This document shows, piece after piece, positions 24,222 to 31,498 of a DNA stretch of 46,779 nucleotides. A program made the position numbers and the translations under genes. Position 1 is the stretch's first letter. Every line of letters begins with the position of its first letter. The notes under the pieces were generated by a model. The model did no database searches, had not been told where the DNA came from, and was given only the letters and a program-made list of their open reading frames with translations. This stretch comes from an uncultured Clostridia bacterium (GTDB lineage: Bacteria; Bacillota; Clostridia; TANB77; CAG-508): NCBI GenBank assembly GCA_934141475.1, contig CAKPCG010000012.1:1-46779 (forward strand). The letters run 5' to 3'.

Positions 24222-26264
24222 ATGAAGTTTGAAAAAAAGGACTTAGAGCTAGATAAGGGATTACAAAAAGAATGGATAATAACAAATGGAATAGGAGGAT
24301 ATGCCTCATCTACAATTATAGGTGCAAACACAAGAAAATATCATGGACTTCTTGTAGCACCATTATATGCTCCAGCAAAAAGACATTTAATATTATCAAA
24401 ATTAGATGAAAGTATAATTTTAGGTGAAAGAAAATATGATTTATATACAAATGTATGTAAAAACTATGTATCACAAGGATTTAATTATTTAAAATCATTC
24501 CAAAAAGATATTTTACCTATTTTTAAATATAAAGTAGAAGACACAGAAATAACCAAAACAATATGTATGCAATATGGAAAAAATACAGTTGAAGTATATT
24601 ACAAAGTAAGAAATGGAAACAAAAAAGCAAAATTAGAATTAGCACCAATATTTAATTTTAGAGATTTTCATAGTATGAATACAAACCATGACTTTGAAAT
24701 AAAACAAGAAATGAAACAAAGCAAAATAAAGCTTATAATAGACAATAATATATCAAACCCAATTTATATGAAAATTTCAGAGGGAAAATATATAGAACAT
24801 GTAAAAAATATATTTTACAATATGTTTTATATAGAAGAAGAAAAAAGAGGATTTTATCCTGAAGAAAATCATATAGTAAGTGGTGTTTTTGAAATAGAAA
24901 TTGAACCTAATGAAGAAAAAGAAATTGCATTTGTTTGTTCAATGGAAGAAAATATAGATGAAATAAATTATAAACAAATATTTAATAATGAAATAATAAG
25001 AATTAATAATATATACAATGAATCTTTATTAATAGATAATGGAAAAGCAAATAAAACAAAAGAAGAAATTCAAAAGGATGAGCTTGCAAAACAATATATG
25101 GTTGCTGCCGATAATTTTGTAGTATATAGACCATCATTCGGATTACATACATTAATTGCAGGATACCCATGGTTTTTAGATTGGGGAAGAGATACTCTTA
25201 TATCTTTTGAAGGATTACTTTTAGTTACAAGAAGATATGATATTGCAAGAGAAGTGTTACTTACATGTACAAGAGACCTAAAATATGGACTACTTCCAAA
25301 TGGGTATTCAGAAGTAGATAATAGTCCATTATATAACAGTGCAGATAGTAGTTTATTATTATTTGAACAAGTCCAAAAATACTTAGAATACACAGATGAT
25401 AACAAATTTATAAAAGAAAATATTTACCCAAAATTGAAGAAAATAATAGAAAATTATTCAAATGGAATAGATTTAGATAATAACAATATTCATTTAGAAG
25501 AAGATGGATTAATATCATCTGGAACAGAAACAACACAAAATACATGGATGGATGCAAAATATGGTAATTTTGCATTTACACCAAGAAATGGAAAAGTTGT
25601 AGAAATAAATGCACTTTGGTATAATGCTTTAAAAATAATGGAAACATTAAGTAAAAAGTATGAAAAAATTGGAAAAAGAATTCAAAGCAAAAAATATTCA
25701 GAAATGGCTCAAAAATGTCAAGAGTCATTTAATAAAGAATTTTATAATGGAAGAAGAAAATGCCTATATGATGTTGTTGGAGACAATAAAGTAAGACCAA
25801 ATCAATTATTTGCGCTTTCTTTAACATATCCAGTAGTTAATCCAACATCTGAAATGGCCTTAAATATTATAAATGTTGTAGAAAAAAAATTACTAAATAA
25901 CTATGGTCTAAAAACACTAGCAAAAGGCGAAAAAAATTACGTAGAAGTATATGAGGGAGATGGCTTTAGAAGAGATATGAGCTATCACCAAGGAATTACA
26001 TGGCCATGGCTTTTAGGATTATATTATAATAGTTTAAGAAATATGAAAGCATTTGAAAAAAACAAAGAAAAGAAAAAAGAACTTACATCAAAAATAAGTG
26101 AATTTAAACTAAAAGTGGAAAAGACATTTAAAAAAGAATTAACAGAAAGTGGATGTATTGGTTCAATTTCAGAACTATATGATTCCAAAACGCCTTACTT
26201 ACCTAAAGGAGCATTTGCACAAGCTTGGAGTGTTGCTGAAATATTTAGAATCATATTTGGATAA
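24222..26264 (+). CDS. Glycogen debranching enzyme (amylo-alpha-1,6-glucosidase type)
   Basis: 680 residues. The N-terminal beta-rich GDE domain (about 10-230) starts GLQKEWIITNGIGGYASSTI and NTRKYHGLLVAPL. The catalytic (alpha/alpha)6 barrel (about 275-680) holds GYPWFLDWGRDTLIS (from 314), TWMDAKYGN and GFRRDMSYHQGITWPWLLG. These are the marks of the archaeal/bacterial amylo-alpha-1,6-glucosidase family, which removes alpha-1,6-linked glucose at glycogen branch points. No other glycogen genes are near. GGAGG lies before ATG 24222, and it starts 22 bases after yvcK, so it may be cotranscribed with murB-yvcK. Confidence 0.93.
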   Translation: MKFEKKDLELDKGLQKEWIITNGIGGYASSTIIGANTRKYHGLLVAPLYAPAKRHLILSKLDESIILGERKYDLYTNVCKNYVSQGFNYLKSFQKDILPIFKYKVEDTEITKTICMQYGKNTVEVYYKVRNGNKKAKLELAPIFNFRDFHSMNTNHDFEIKQEMKQSKIKLIIDNNISNPIYMKISEGKYIEHVKNIFYNMFYIEEEKRGFYPEENHIVSGVFEIEIEPNEEKEIAFVCSMEENIDEINYKQIFNNEIIRINNIYNESLLIDNGKANKTKEEIQKDELAKQYMVAADNFVVYRPSFGLHTLIAGYPWFLDWGRDTLISFEGLLLVTRRYDIAREVLLTCTRDLKYGLLPNGYSEVDNSPLYNSADSSLLLFEQVQKYLEYTDDNKFIKENIYPKLKKIIENYSNGIDLDNNNIHLEEDGLISSGTETTQNTWMDAKYGNFAFTPRNGKVVEINALWYNALKIMETLSKKYEKIGKRIQSKKYSEMAQKCQESFNKEFYNGRRKCLYDVVGDNKVRPNQLFALSLTYPVVNPTSEMALNIINVVEKKLLNNYGLKTLAKGEKNYVEVYEGDGFRRDMSYHQGITWPWLLGLYYNSLRNMKAFEKNKEKKKELTSKISEFKLKVEKTFKKELTESGCIGSISELYDSKTPYLPKGAFAQAWSVAEIFRIIFG

Positions 26265-26274
26265 TAAATAAAGT

Positions 26275-26300
26275 AAAACCGTATTTTTTAATACGGTTTT
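26275..26300 (+). terminator. Intrinsic terminator after the debranching enzyme gene
   Basis: AAAACCGTATT (26275-26285) pairs perfectly with AATACGGTTTT (26290-26300) around TTTT. The distal T run is part of the stem. Confidence 0.75.
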
Positions 26301-26318
26301 ACTAGAAAGGACAAAAAA

Positions 26319-27339
26319 TTGAAAATAGAAGAGCTTGAAAAAAAATTAAAAAGTGGAGAATTAGATTCTTTATATTTATTATATGGAGAAGAAAGATTCC
26401 TTTTAGAAAATTCACTAAAAAAAATAAAAAATTTATTTGGAGAATGTTTAAAAGGAATAAACTACATATCAATAGATCAAGGAAATCTTCGGAGAATTGA
26501 TTTCTGATTTAGAAACACCAAGTTTTGGATTTGAAAAAAAACTAATAATTGCTAAAAACACAGGAATGTTTAAAAAAGAACCTAAAAAGAAAAGCAAAAA
26601 AGAAGAAAGCAGTCAAAAGCAAAAAATATTAAATTATTTAACAGAAAACTTTAATTATATAAAAGACGAAGTAATACTTGTTTTTATTGAAGAAGAAACA
26701 GAAAAATGTGATTTGTATGAGTTTATAGAAAAAAACGGAATAGTATGTAATTTTGAATATCAAAAACCAGCACAAATTCAAGCTCGTATAAAAGCAATAA
26801 CAAATGCTTACAAAGTAAATATAGATACTCCTACACTTACATATTTTGTAGAATGCTGTGGAACTTCTATGCAAGAATTAATAAACGAAATAAGAAAATT
26901 AATAGAATATGTGGGACAAGGTGGAACTATAACAAAAGATGATATAGACAAATTATCTATAAAAAAAATAGAAAGCATAATATTTGATTTAACAGACAGC
27001 TTAGGTAAAAAAAATACTAAAGTTGCAATAGAAGTATTAAGAAATTTAATACTTGCAAAAGAACCTGTTCAAAAAATTTTAATTACTTTATATAATCATT
27101 TTAAAAAATTATATTTAGTAAAAATAGCATTAAAAGAAAAGAAAGATATAATATATGCACTAGATTTAAAACCAAATCAAACTTTTTTGGTCAATAAATA
27201 TAAAATGCAAGCAGGATATTTTAAAGCAAATGAAATAAAAACAATATTAAAAGAACTAACCAATTTAGATTACAAATATAAGATTGGTTTAATAGACTTA
27301 GAAGTTGGATTTGAATCTATACTTTGTGCATATTGTTAA
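26319..27339 (+). CDS. holA: DNA polymerase III subunit delta (HolA), needing a +1 frameshift
   Basis: HolA opens the beta sliding clamp in the clamp loader and is essential in studied bacteria. The first frame (TTG 26319, AAAGGA upstream) gives SLYLLYGEERFLLENSLKKI. At 26491 an extra C makes codon CGG, and that frame ends at TGA 26505-26507. Skipping the C (CTT-C-GGA) gives the expected continuation GELISDLETPSFGFEKKLIIAKN through to 27339, for about 339 residues. The second part has the AAA-like lid and C-terminal collar (LTYFVECCGTSMQELINEIRKL, DSLGKKNTKVAIEVLRNL). The stretch AAGGA-AAT-CTT-CGG has the layout of the prfB frameshift site. Sequencing error is the main alternative. Confidence 0.9.
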
Positions 27340-27350
27340 AAAAATGTATA

Positions 27351-27411
27351 AAAAAACCTTTTTTAGATAAAAATAATAGTAAAATTATTTATTACTAAAA
27401 AGGGGTTTTTT
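27351..27411 (+). terminator. Long hairpin between holA and sleB, covering the sleB ribosome site
   Basis: AAAAAACCTTTTTTAG (27351-27366) pairs with CTAAAAAGGGGTTTTTT (27395-27411) with a small bulge, and the inner part (AATAAT/ATTATT) can pair further. It ends in six Ts, as a terminator does, but the AAGGGG within it is also the only Shine-Dalgarno for ATG 27412. Confidence 0.7.
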
Positions 27412-28113
27412 ATGTTAAGAAAAATATTTAATCATAGAATAGCAGTATTTATTTTTATATTATGCTTAGTTGCAGTTTTAGCAATAATAGGTTTATCTAG
27501 AATTAGTAGAGTAGAAGCATTATCAAAATATGGTTCAAGAGGAAATGAAGTAAGGCAAATACAAGAAAAATTAAAAAGATGGGGCTATTATAAAGGATCT
27601 GTAGATGGAATTTATGGAAGCAAAACACTATCTGCTGTAAAAGCATTCCAAAAAAAGAATGGATTAACAGTTGACGGAATTGCGGGAACCAAAACATTAC
27701 AAGCAATGGGAATAATGAATTCATCTGGAAATTCAACTTCAAATAGTTCAAGTAATAGCAATTCAAATAATGTAAACTTAATTGCAAAAGCAATTTATGG
27801 TGAGGCAAGGGGAGAACCGTATATTGGACAAGTTGCAGTAGGGGCTGTAATTATGAATAGAGTAAAAAGCAGTTCATTTCCAAATACGATTTCAGGGGTA
27901 ATATATCAATCTGGAGCATTTGACGCAGTTTCTGATGGACAAATAAATCTTACTCCAGATAGTACAGCCAAAAAAGCAGCACAAGATGCAATAAATGGCT
28001 GGGATCCATCATATGGTGCAATATATTATTTCAACCCAGATACTGCTACAAACAAATGGATATGGTCAAGACCTTTAACTGTAAAAATTGGAAAACATAG
28101 ATTTTGTAAATAA
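27412..28113 (+). CDS. sleB: Spore cortex-lytic enzyme SleB
   Basis: 233 residues. An N-terminal signal or membrane anchor (about 9-30) is followed by a peptidoglycan-binding domain (about 42-102, RGNEVRQIQEKLKRWGYY, DGIYGSKTLSAVKAFQKKNGL), a Ser/Asn linker (about 103-120) and the Hydrolase_2 catalytic domain (about 122-233). The latter starts LIAKAIYGEARGEPYIGQVAVGAVIMNRV with the catalytic Glu in GEARGE. SleB is made in the forespore and breaks spore cortex at muramic-delta-lactam sites during germination. YpeB, its usual partner, is not adjacent. The ribosome site lies in a hairpin, see the preceding entry. Confidence 0.93.
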   Translation: MLRKIFNHRIAVFIFILCLVAVLAIIGLSRISRVEALSKYGSRGNEVRQIQEKLKRWGYYKGSVDGIYGSKTLSAVKAFQKKNGLTVDGIAGTKTLQAMGIMNSSGNSTSNSSSNSNSNNVNLIAKAIYGEARGEPYIGQVAVGAVIMNRVKSSSFPNTISGVIYQSGAFDAVSDGQINLTPDSTAKKAAQDAINGWDPSYGAIYYFNPDTATNKWIWSRPLTVKIGKHRFCK

Positions 28114-28132
28114 AAAAAGCATATATAAATTT

Positions 28133-28186
28133 AAAATGAATTCAAATTATTAGCTACAAAAGTTTAATAATTTGAGTTCATTTTTT
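28133..28186 (+). terminator. Strong intrinsic terminator after sleB
   Basis: AAATGAATTCAAATTATTA (28134-28152) pairs with TAATAATTTGAGTTCATTT (28165-28183) over 19 bp with one G-U, followed by Ts to 28186. Confidence 0.9.
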
Positions 28187-28232
28187 GTATAAGAATTAAA
28201 TAAAAGTACATAATAAAAATATGAGGAAGAAA

Positions 28233-28306
28233 ATTGGAAAAATAATTGTGAAATACAATATTTTTAATCAAATTATATTATTTTGAAGAAAGGAATATTG
28301 GTAAAA
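28233..28306 (+). promoter_or_regulatory. Repeated leader element, copy C
   Basis: GGAAAAATAATTGT then GAAAT then ACAATATTTTTAATCAAAT: ATTGT (28245-28249) faces ACAAT (28255-28259) with a 5-base loop. The outer stem AATTGGA/TCAAATT has one mismatch. GAAGAAAGGAATATTGGTAA follows, directly before ATG 28307. It is nearly the same in sequence as copy B. Confidence 0.6.
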
Positions 28307-28456
28307 ATGGAAAAAAAACAAATAACAGAAAATGGGGAAAATACAACTAAATACGGAGAATTTATAACTTCATATTTTGCGTGGTTACCTTTATCTATAC
28401 AGAAAAAAAGAGTAGAAGAACTTCAAGATATTTCAAAAAAGAGAAAAAGTAAGTAA
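28307..28456 (+). CDS. Small hypothetical protein behind leader copy C
   Basis: 49 residues, unknown: MEKKQITENGENTTKYGEFI, then a short hydrophobic part TSYFAWLPLSIQKK and a basic end ELQDISKKRKSK. Not a clear membrane protein. AAAGGAA lies about 10 bases before ATG. Its upstream region is almost the same as that of rnhB, which is the main support for its being a real gene. Only a weak hairpin (CCTCC/GGAGG at 28470-28485) without a T run follows it on this strand. Confidence 0.55.
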   Translation: MEKKQITENGENTTKYGEFITSYFAWLPLSIQKKRVEELQDISKKRKSK

Positions 28457-28485
28457 AAAAAATAAAAAACCTCCAAAAATGGAGG
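28457..28485 (-). terminator. Minus-strand intrinsic terminator
   Basis: Read on the minus strand: CCTCC (28485-28481), loop ATTTTT, GGAGG (28474-28470), then TTTTTTATTTTTT. It ends the small minus-strand gene at 28498-28674 and supports that gene's reality. Confidence 0.75.
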
Positions 28486-28497
28486 CTCCAACACACA

Positions 28498-28674
28498 CTA
28501 CCGTTTGGAAATTGAATCATCAAGTGATGCCAAAAGCATCAAAATAAGAACGATTAATAATGTGTTTTTGGTAATTAAATCAAGAGCATACATTATCAAG
28601 GCAAAACAATTGGTTAGCCCGATTGCTGTTTTCTTTTTTAGTTCTTCTTTTTTTAAGTTTTTCTTGTTTTCCAT
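28498..28674 (-). CDS. Small membrane protein divergent from clpC
   Basis: 58 residues: a Lys/Glu-rich N terminus (MENKKNLKKEELKKKTAIG) followed by one or two hydrophobic stretches (about 19-35 and 39-50), ending SLDDSISKR. GGAGG lies 6 bases before ATG on the minus strand, and a good minus-strand terminator lies just after the stop. Both favour this ORF over the opposite-strand frame at 28505-28690, which has neither. The last sense codon is CGG, followed by TAG; it is the only in-frame CGG in a gene of native-looking composition. Function unknown. It shares its upstream region with clpC. Confidence 0.65.
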   Translation of the reverse strand: MENKKNLKKEELKKKTAIGLTNCFALIMYALDLITKNTLLIVLILMLLASLDDSISKR

Positions 28675-28699
28675 TTTTTGCCTCCATTAATAGGTTTTT

Positions 28700-28749
28700 C
28701 AAGTTATTATAATAACTTGCTTGTGCAAGTAATATACTTAAATTATAAC
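28700..28749 (+). promoter_or_regulatory. Overlapping palindromes and candidate clpC promoter
   Basis: CAAGTTATTATAATAACTTG (28700-28719) is a perfect 20-bp palindrome. ACTTGC-TTGT-GCAAGT (28715-28730) is a second inverted repeat overlapping it. The candidate clpC promoter TTGTGC (28721-28726), 17-bp spacer, TATAAC (28744-28749) starts within the second. This looks like an operator region for the divergent pair. No CtsR-type direct repeat (GGTCAAA) was seen. Confidence 0.5.
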
Positions 28750-28787
28750 ACTTAAAAGAACAAAAGTAAAGGAAAGGGCGTGAAAAC

Positions 28788-31217
28788 ATGATATATAAAT
28801 TTACATCAAGAGCCAAAAAAACAATAGAAATAGCCAAAGAAGAGGCTAGATTACTAGGACATAGTTACATAGGAACAGAACATATTTTGTATGGATTAAT
28901 AAAAGAAGGTGCAGGAGTTGCCGGTAGAATTTTATTAAATCAAGGAATTCAAGCACAAGAAGTAGAAAATAAAATTATAGAAATGATAGGAAAAGAAAAT
29001 ATAGAAGAAAAAAATACCTTAGGTTTTACTCCAAGAACAAAAAGAGTTATAGAAAATAGTTTTATTGAAGCAAGAAAGTTAGGTTATGACTATATAGGAA
29101 CAGAACATCTATTAATAGGAATTTTAAAAGAAGGAGATAGTATAGCAGTTAGAATTTTATTAGATTTAGATACCGAACTTCCAAAATTATATAATGATAT
29201 TATTAATGTAATAAATGAAGATGAAGAAGCTTTAACTGATGGAACAATAAATAAAAAAATGGACCGTAATTTTAATTTATCACCAACTTTAAATCAATTT
29301 GGTGAAGATTTAACTAAAAAAGCAAGTGATGGAAAATTAGATCCAGTAGTTGCAAGAAACAAAGAAATTGATAGAGTAATACAAATATTATCCAGAAGAA
29401 CCAAAAATAATTCATGTTTAATAGGAGAGCCAGGAGTTGGAAAAACAGCTATTATTGAGGGGCTATCACAAAAAATAATTTTAGGAGAGGTACCAGAAAG
29501 CCTAAAAAATAAAAGAATTGTAAGTATGGATATTTCAGGAATGGTAGCTGGAAGCAAATATAGAGGAGATTTTGAAGAAAGAATAAAAAAAGCATTAGAA
29601 GAAGTAAAAAAAGCAGGAAATATAATATTATTTATTGATGAAATTCATACAATAGTTGGTGCAGGCTCAGCAGAAGGTGCAATAGATGCAGCAAATATAT
29701 TAAAACCGATGCTTGCAAGAGGAGAAATTCAATTAATAGGAGCAACAACAATAGAAGAATATAGGAAATATATAGAAAAAGATACTGCATTAGAACGTAG
29801 ATTTAGCCCAGTTACAGTAAATGAACCTACTCCTAAAGATACAATAGATATATTAATTGGCATAAGAGACAAATACGAAGCACATCATAATGTAAAGGTA
29901 ACAGATGAGGCAATTATATCTGCTGTAGAATTATCTAAAAGATATATAAATGATAGGTTTTTACCAGACAAAGCTATAGATTTAATAGATGAGGCATCAT
30001 CAAAAGCAAGAATACAAACATATAGTGAACCAAGAAACTTAAAACAAATACAAAATGAAATTGAAAAAACAATAAAAGACAAAGAAGAAGCAATAAGAAG
30101 TCAAAAATTTGAAAAAGCAGCATTACTTAGAGATGAAGAAAATAAACTAAAAGAAAAATTTGGTAAAGAACAAGAAAAATGGAAAAATAAAAATAACAAA
30201 AAAATAATAACAATAACAGAAGAAAATATAGCAGAAGTAATATCTTTATGGACGGGAATACCAGCAAAAAAAATTTCGGAAGATGAAAATGAAAGACTAA
30301 AAAAATTAGAAACAAATTTACATGAAAGAATAATAGGACAAAATGAAGCAGTAGAAGCAGTAAGTAAAGCTATAAGAAGAGGAAGAGTTGGTTTAAAAGA
30401 TCCAAATAAGCCAATAGGGTCATTTCTATTTTTAGGACCGTCAGGAGTCGGAAAAACAGAATTATCAAAGGCTGTAGCAGAAAGCTTATTTGGTGATGAA
30501 AATTCAATGATAAGAATAGATATGTCAGAATACATGGAGCCTCACGCTGTATCTAAACTTATAGGTTCACCTCCAGGGTATGTAGGATTTGAAGATGGAG
30601 GTCAGCTAACAGAAAAAATAAGAAGAAAACCATATTCTGTAATTTTATTTGATGAAATAGAAAAGGCACATCCAGATGTTATGAATATATTATTACAAAT
30701 TTTAGATGATGGAAGACTTACAGATTCTAATGGAAGAACTGTAAATTTTAAAAATACAGTAATAATTATGACATCAAATATTGGAGCTAGAATAATTACA
30801 GACAAAAAAACATTAGGATTTACAAATTCAAGTAAAGTAGATGAATATGAAGATACTAAAAAAGAAGTTATTAATGAATTAAAAAAAGAATTACGTCCAG
30901 AATTTATAAACAGAATAGACGAAATAATTGTTTTTCATAAATTAGAAGATGAACAAATTTTGAAAATAATAGATTTAATGTTAGATGAAATTACAAAAAC
31001 AATGAAAACAAAAAAATATTATATAGAGTTTGAGCCAAAAGTAAAAGAATTAATAGCCAAAAAAGGTGTAGATAAAGCGCTAGGAGCAAGACCTTTAAAA
31101 AGAACAATTCGAAATTTGGTAGAAGATAAAATTGCAGATGCAATACTAGATGGAAATGTGAAAAAAGGAGAAATTGTAAAAATAGATATAGATGGAGAAG
31201 AGATAGTAATTAAATAA
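28788..31217 (+). CDS. clpC: ATP-dependent Clp protease ATPase subunit ClpC
   Basis: 809 residues, normal for ClpC. The N-terminal repeat domain (about 1-145, two SRAKKTIEIAKEEARLLGHSYIGTEH-like units) binds adaptors. Next come the first AAA+ module with Walker A GEPGVGKT (213-220), a UVR-type middle domain (AIRSQKFEKAALLRDEENKLK, about 425-445) and the second AAA+ module with GPSGVGKT (550-557) and FDEIEKAHPDV. ClpC unfolds proteins for ClpP and is part of protein quality control and sporulation. In Bacillus it follows ctsR-mcsA-mcsB; none of these is here. GGAAAGGG lies before ATG 28788. Confidence 0.96.
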   Translation: MIYKFTSRAKKTIEIAKEEARLLGHSYIGTEHILYGLIKEGAGVAGRILLNQGIQAQEVENKIIEMIGKENIEEKNTLGFTPRTKRVIENSFIEARKLGYDYIGTEHLLIGILKEGDSIAVRILLDLDTELPKLYNDIINVINEDEEALTDGTINKKMDRNFNLSPTLNQFGEDLTKKASDGKLDPVVARNKEIDRVIQILSRRTKNNSCLIGEPGVGKTAIIEGLSQKIILGEVPESLKNKRIVSMDISGMVAGSKYRGDFEERIKKALEEVKKAGNIILFIDEIHTIVGAGSAEGAIDAANILKPMLARGEIQLIGATTIEEYRKYIEKDTALERRFSPVTVNEPTPKDTIDILIGIRDKYEAHHNVKVTDEAIISAVELSKRYINDRFLPDKAIDLIDEASSKARIQTYSEPRNLKQIQNEIEKTIKDKEEAIRSQKFEKAALLRDEENKLKEKFGKEQEKWKNKNNKKIITITEENIAEVISLWTGIPAKKISEDENERLKKLETNLHERIIGQNEAVEAVSKAIRRGRVGLKDPNKPIGSFLFLGPSGVGKTELSKAVAESLFGDENSMIRIDMSEYMEPHAVSKLIGSPPGYVGFEDGGQLTEKIRRKPYSVILFDEIEKAHPDVMNILLQILDDGRLTDSNGRTVNFKNTVIIMTSNIGARIITDKKTLGFTNSSKVDEYEDTKKEVINELKKELRPEFINRIDEIIVFHKLEDEQILKIIDLMLDEITKTMKTKKYYIEFEPKVKELIAKKGVDKALGARPLKRTIRNLVEDKIADAILDGNVKKGEIVKIDIDGEEIVIK

Positions 31218-31330
31218 TTTTTTATGAAAAAAATTTTTATAATAAAATACTTATGGGATAGAAATAAAATAATATAAATAATGCAAAGAAAATAAAAAAT
31301 AGCACAAAATAAAGTATAGATAATGGATGG

Positions 31331-31418
31331 TGTAAAGTAAAGTGTATAAGTTTTGGTACCTTCTAACTTACACACTTTGTTTTACACTATCACCAAAACT
31401 TATACACTTTACTTTACA
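31331..31418. repeat. Perfect 27-bp inverted repeat with a 34-base loop
   Basis: The arm at 31331-31357 (TGTAAAGTAAAGTG...TTTTGGT) is the exact reverse complement of 31392-31418. The loop contains TTACACACTTTGTTTTACA (31368-31386), a 15/19 match to TTATACACTTTACTTTACA in the right arm (31400-31418). Weaker copies follow (TCATACACCGTTTTACA at 31422, TTATACATTTTATA at 31445). It lies between the convergent clpC and cation efflux genes. There is no T run, so it is not a standard terminator. Confidence 0.85.
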
Positions 31419-31498
31419 AAGTCATACACCGTTTTACAATATTCTTATACATTTTATAACCTTACAAAAATATAATACTTTTTAGAAATAATTTTAAA

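Noticed and set aside
15616..26493. CGG reassigned to another amino acid (as in some Firmicutes)
   Set aside because: Reassignment would not restore the frames: both genes need one base skipped, and the conserved sequence has no extra residue at the join.
28505..28690. Plus-strand 61-residue frame opposite the small membrane ORF
   Set aside because: TTG start, no ribosome site and no terminator. The minus-strand ORF has both.
31331..31418. Shared terminator of clpC and the cation transporter
   Set aside because: The stem is long and perfect but has a 34-base loop and no T runs on either side.
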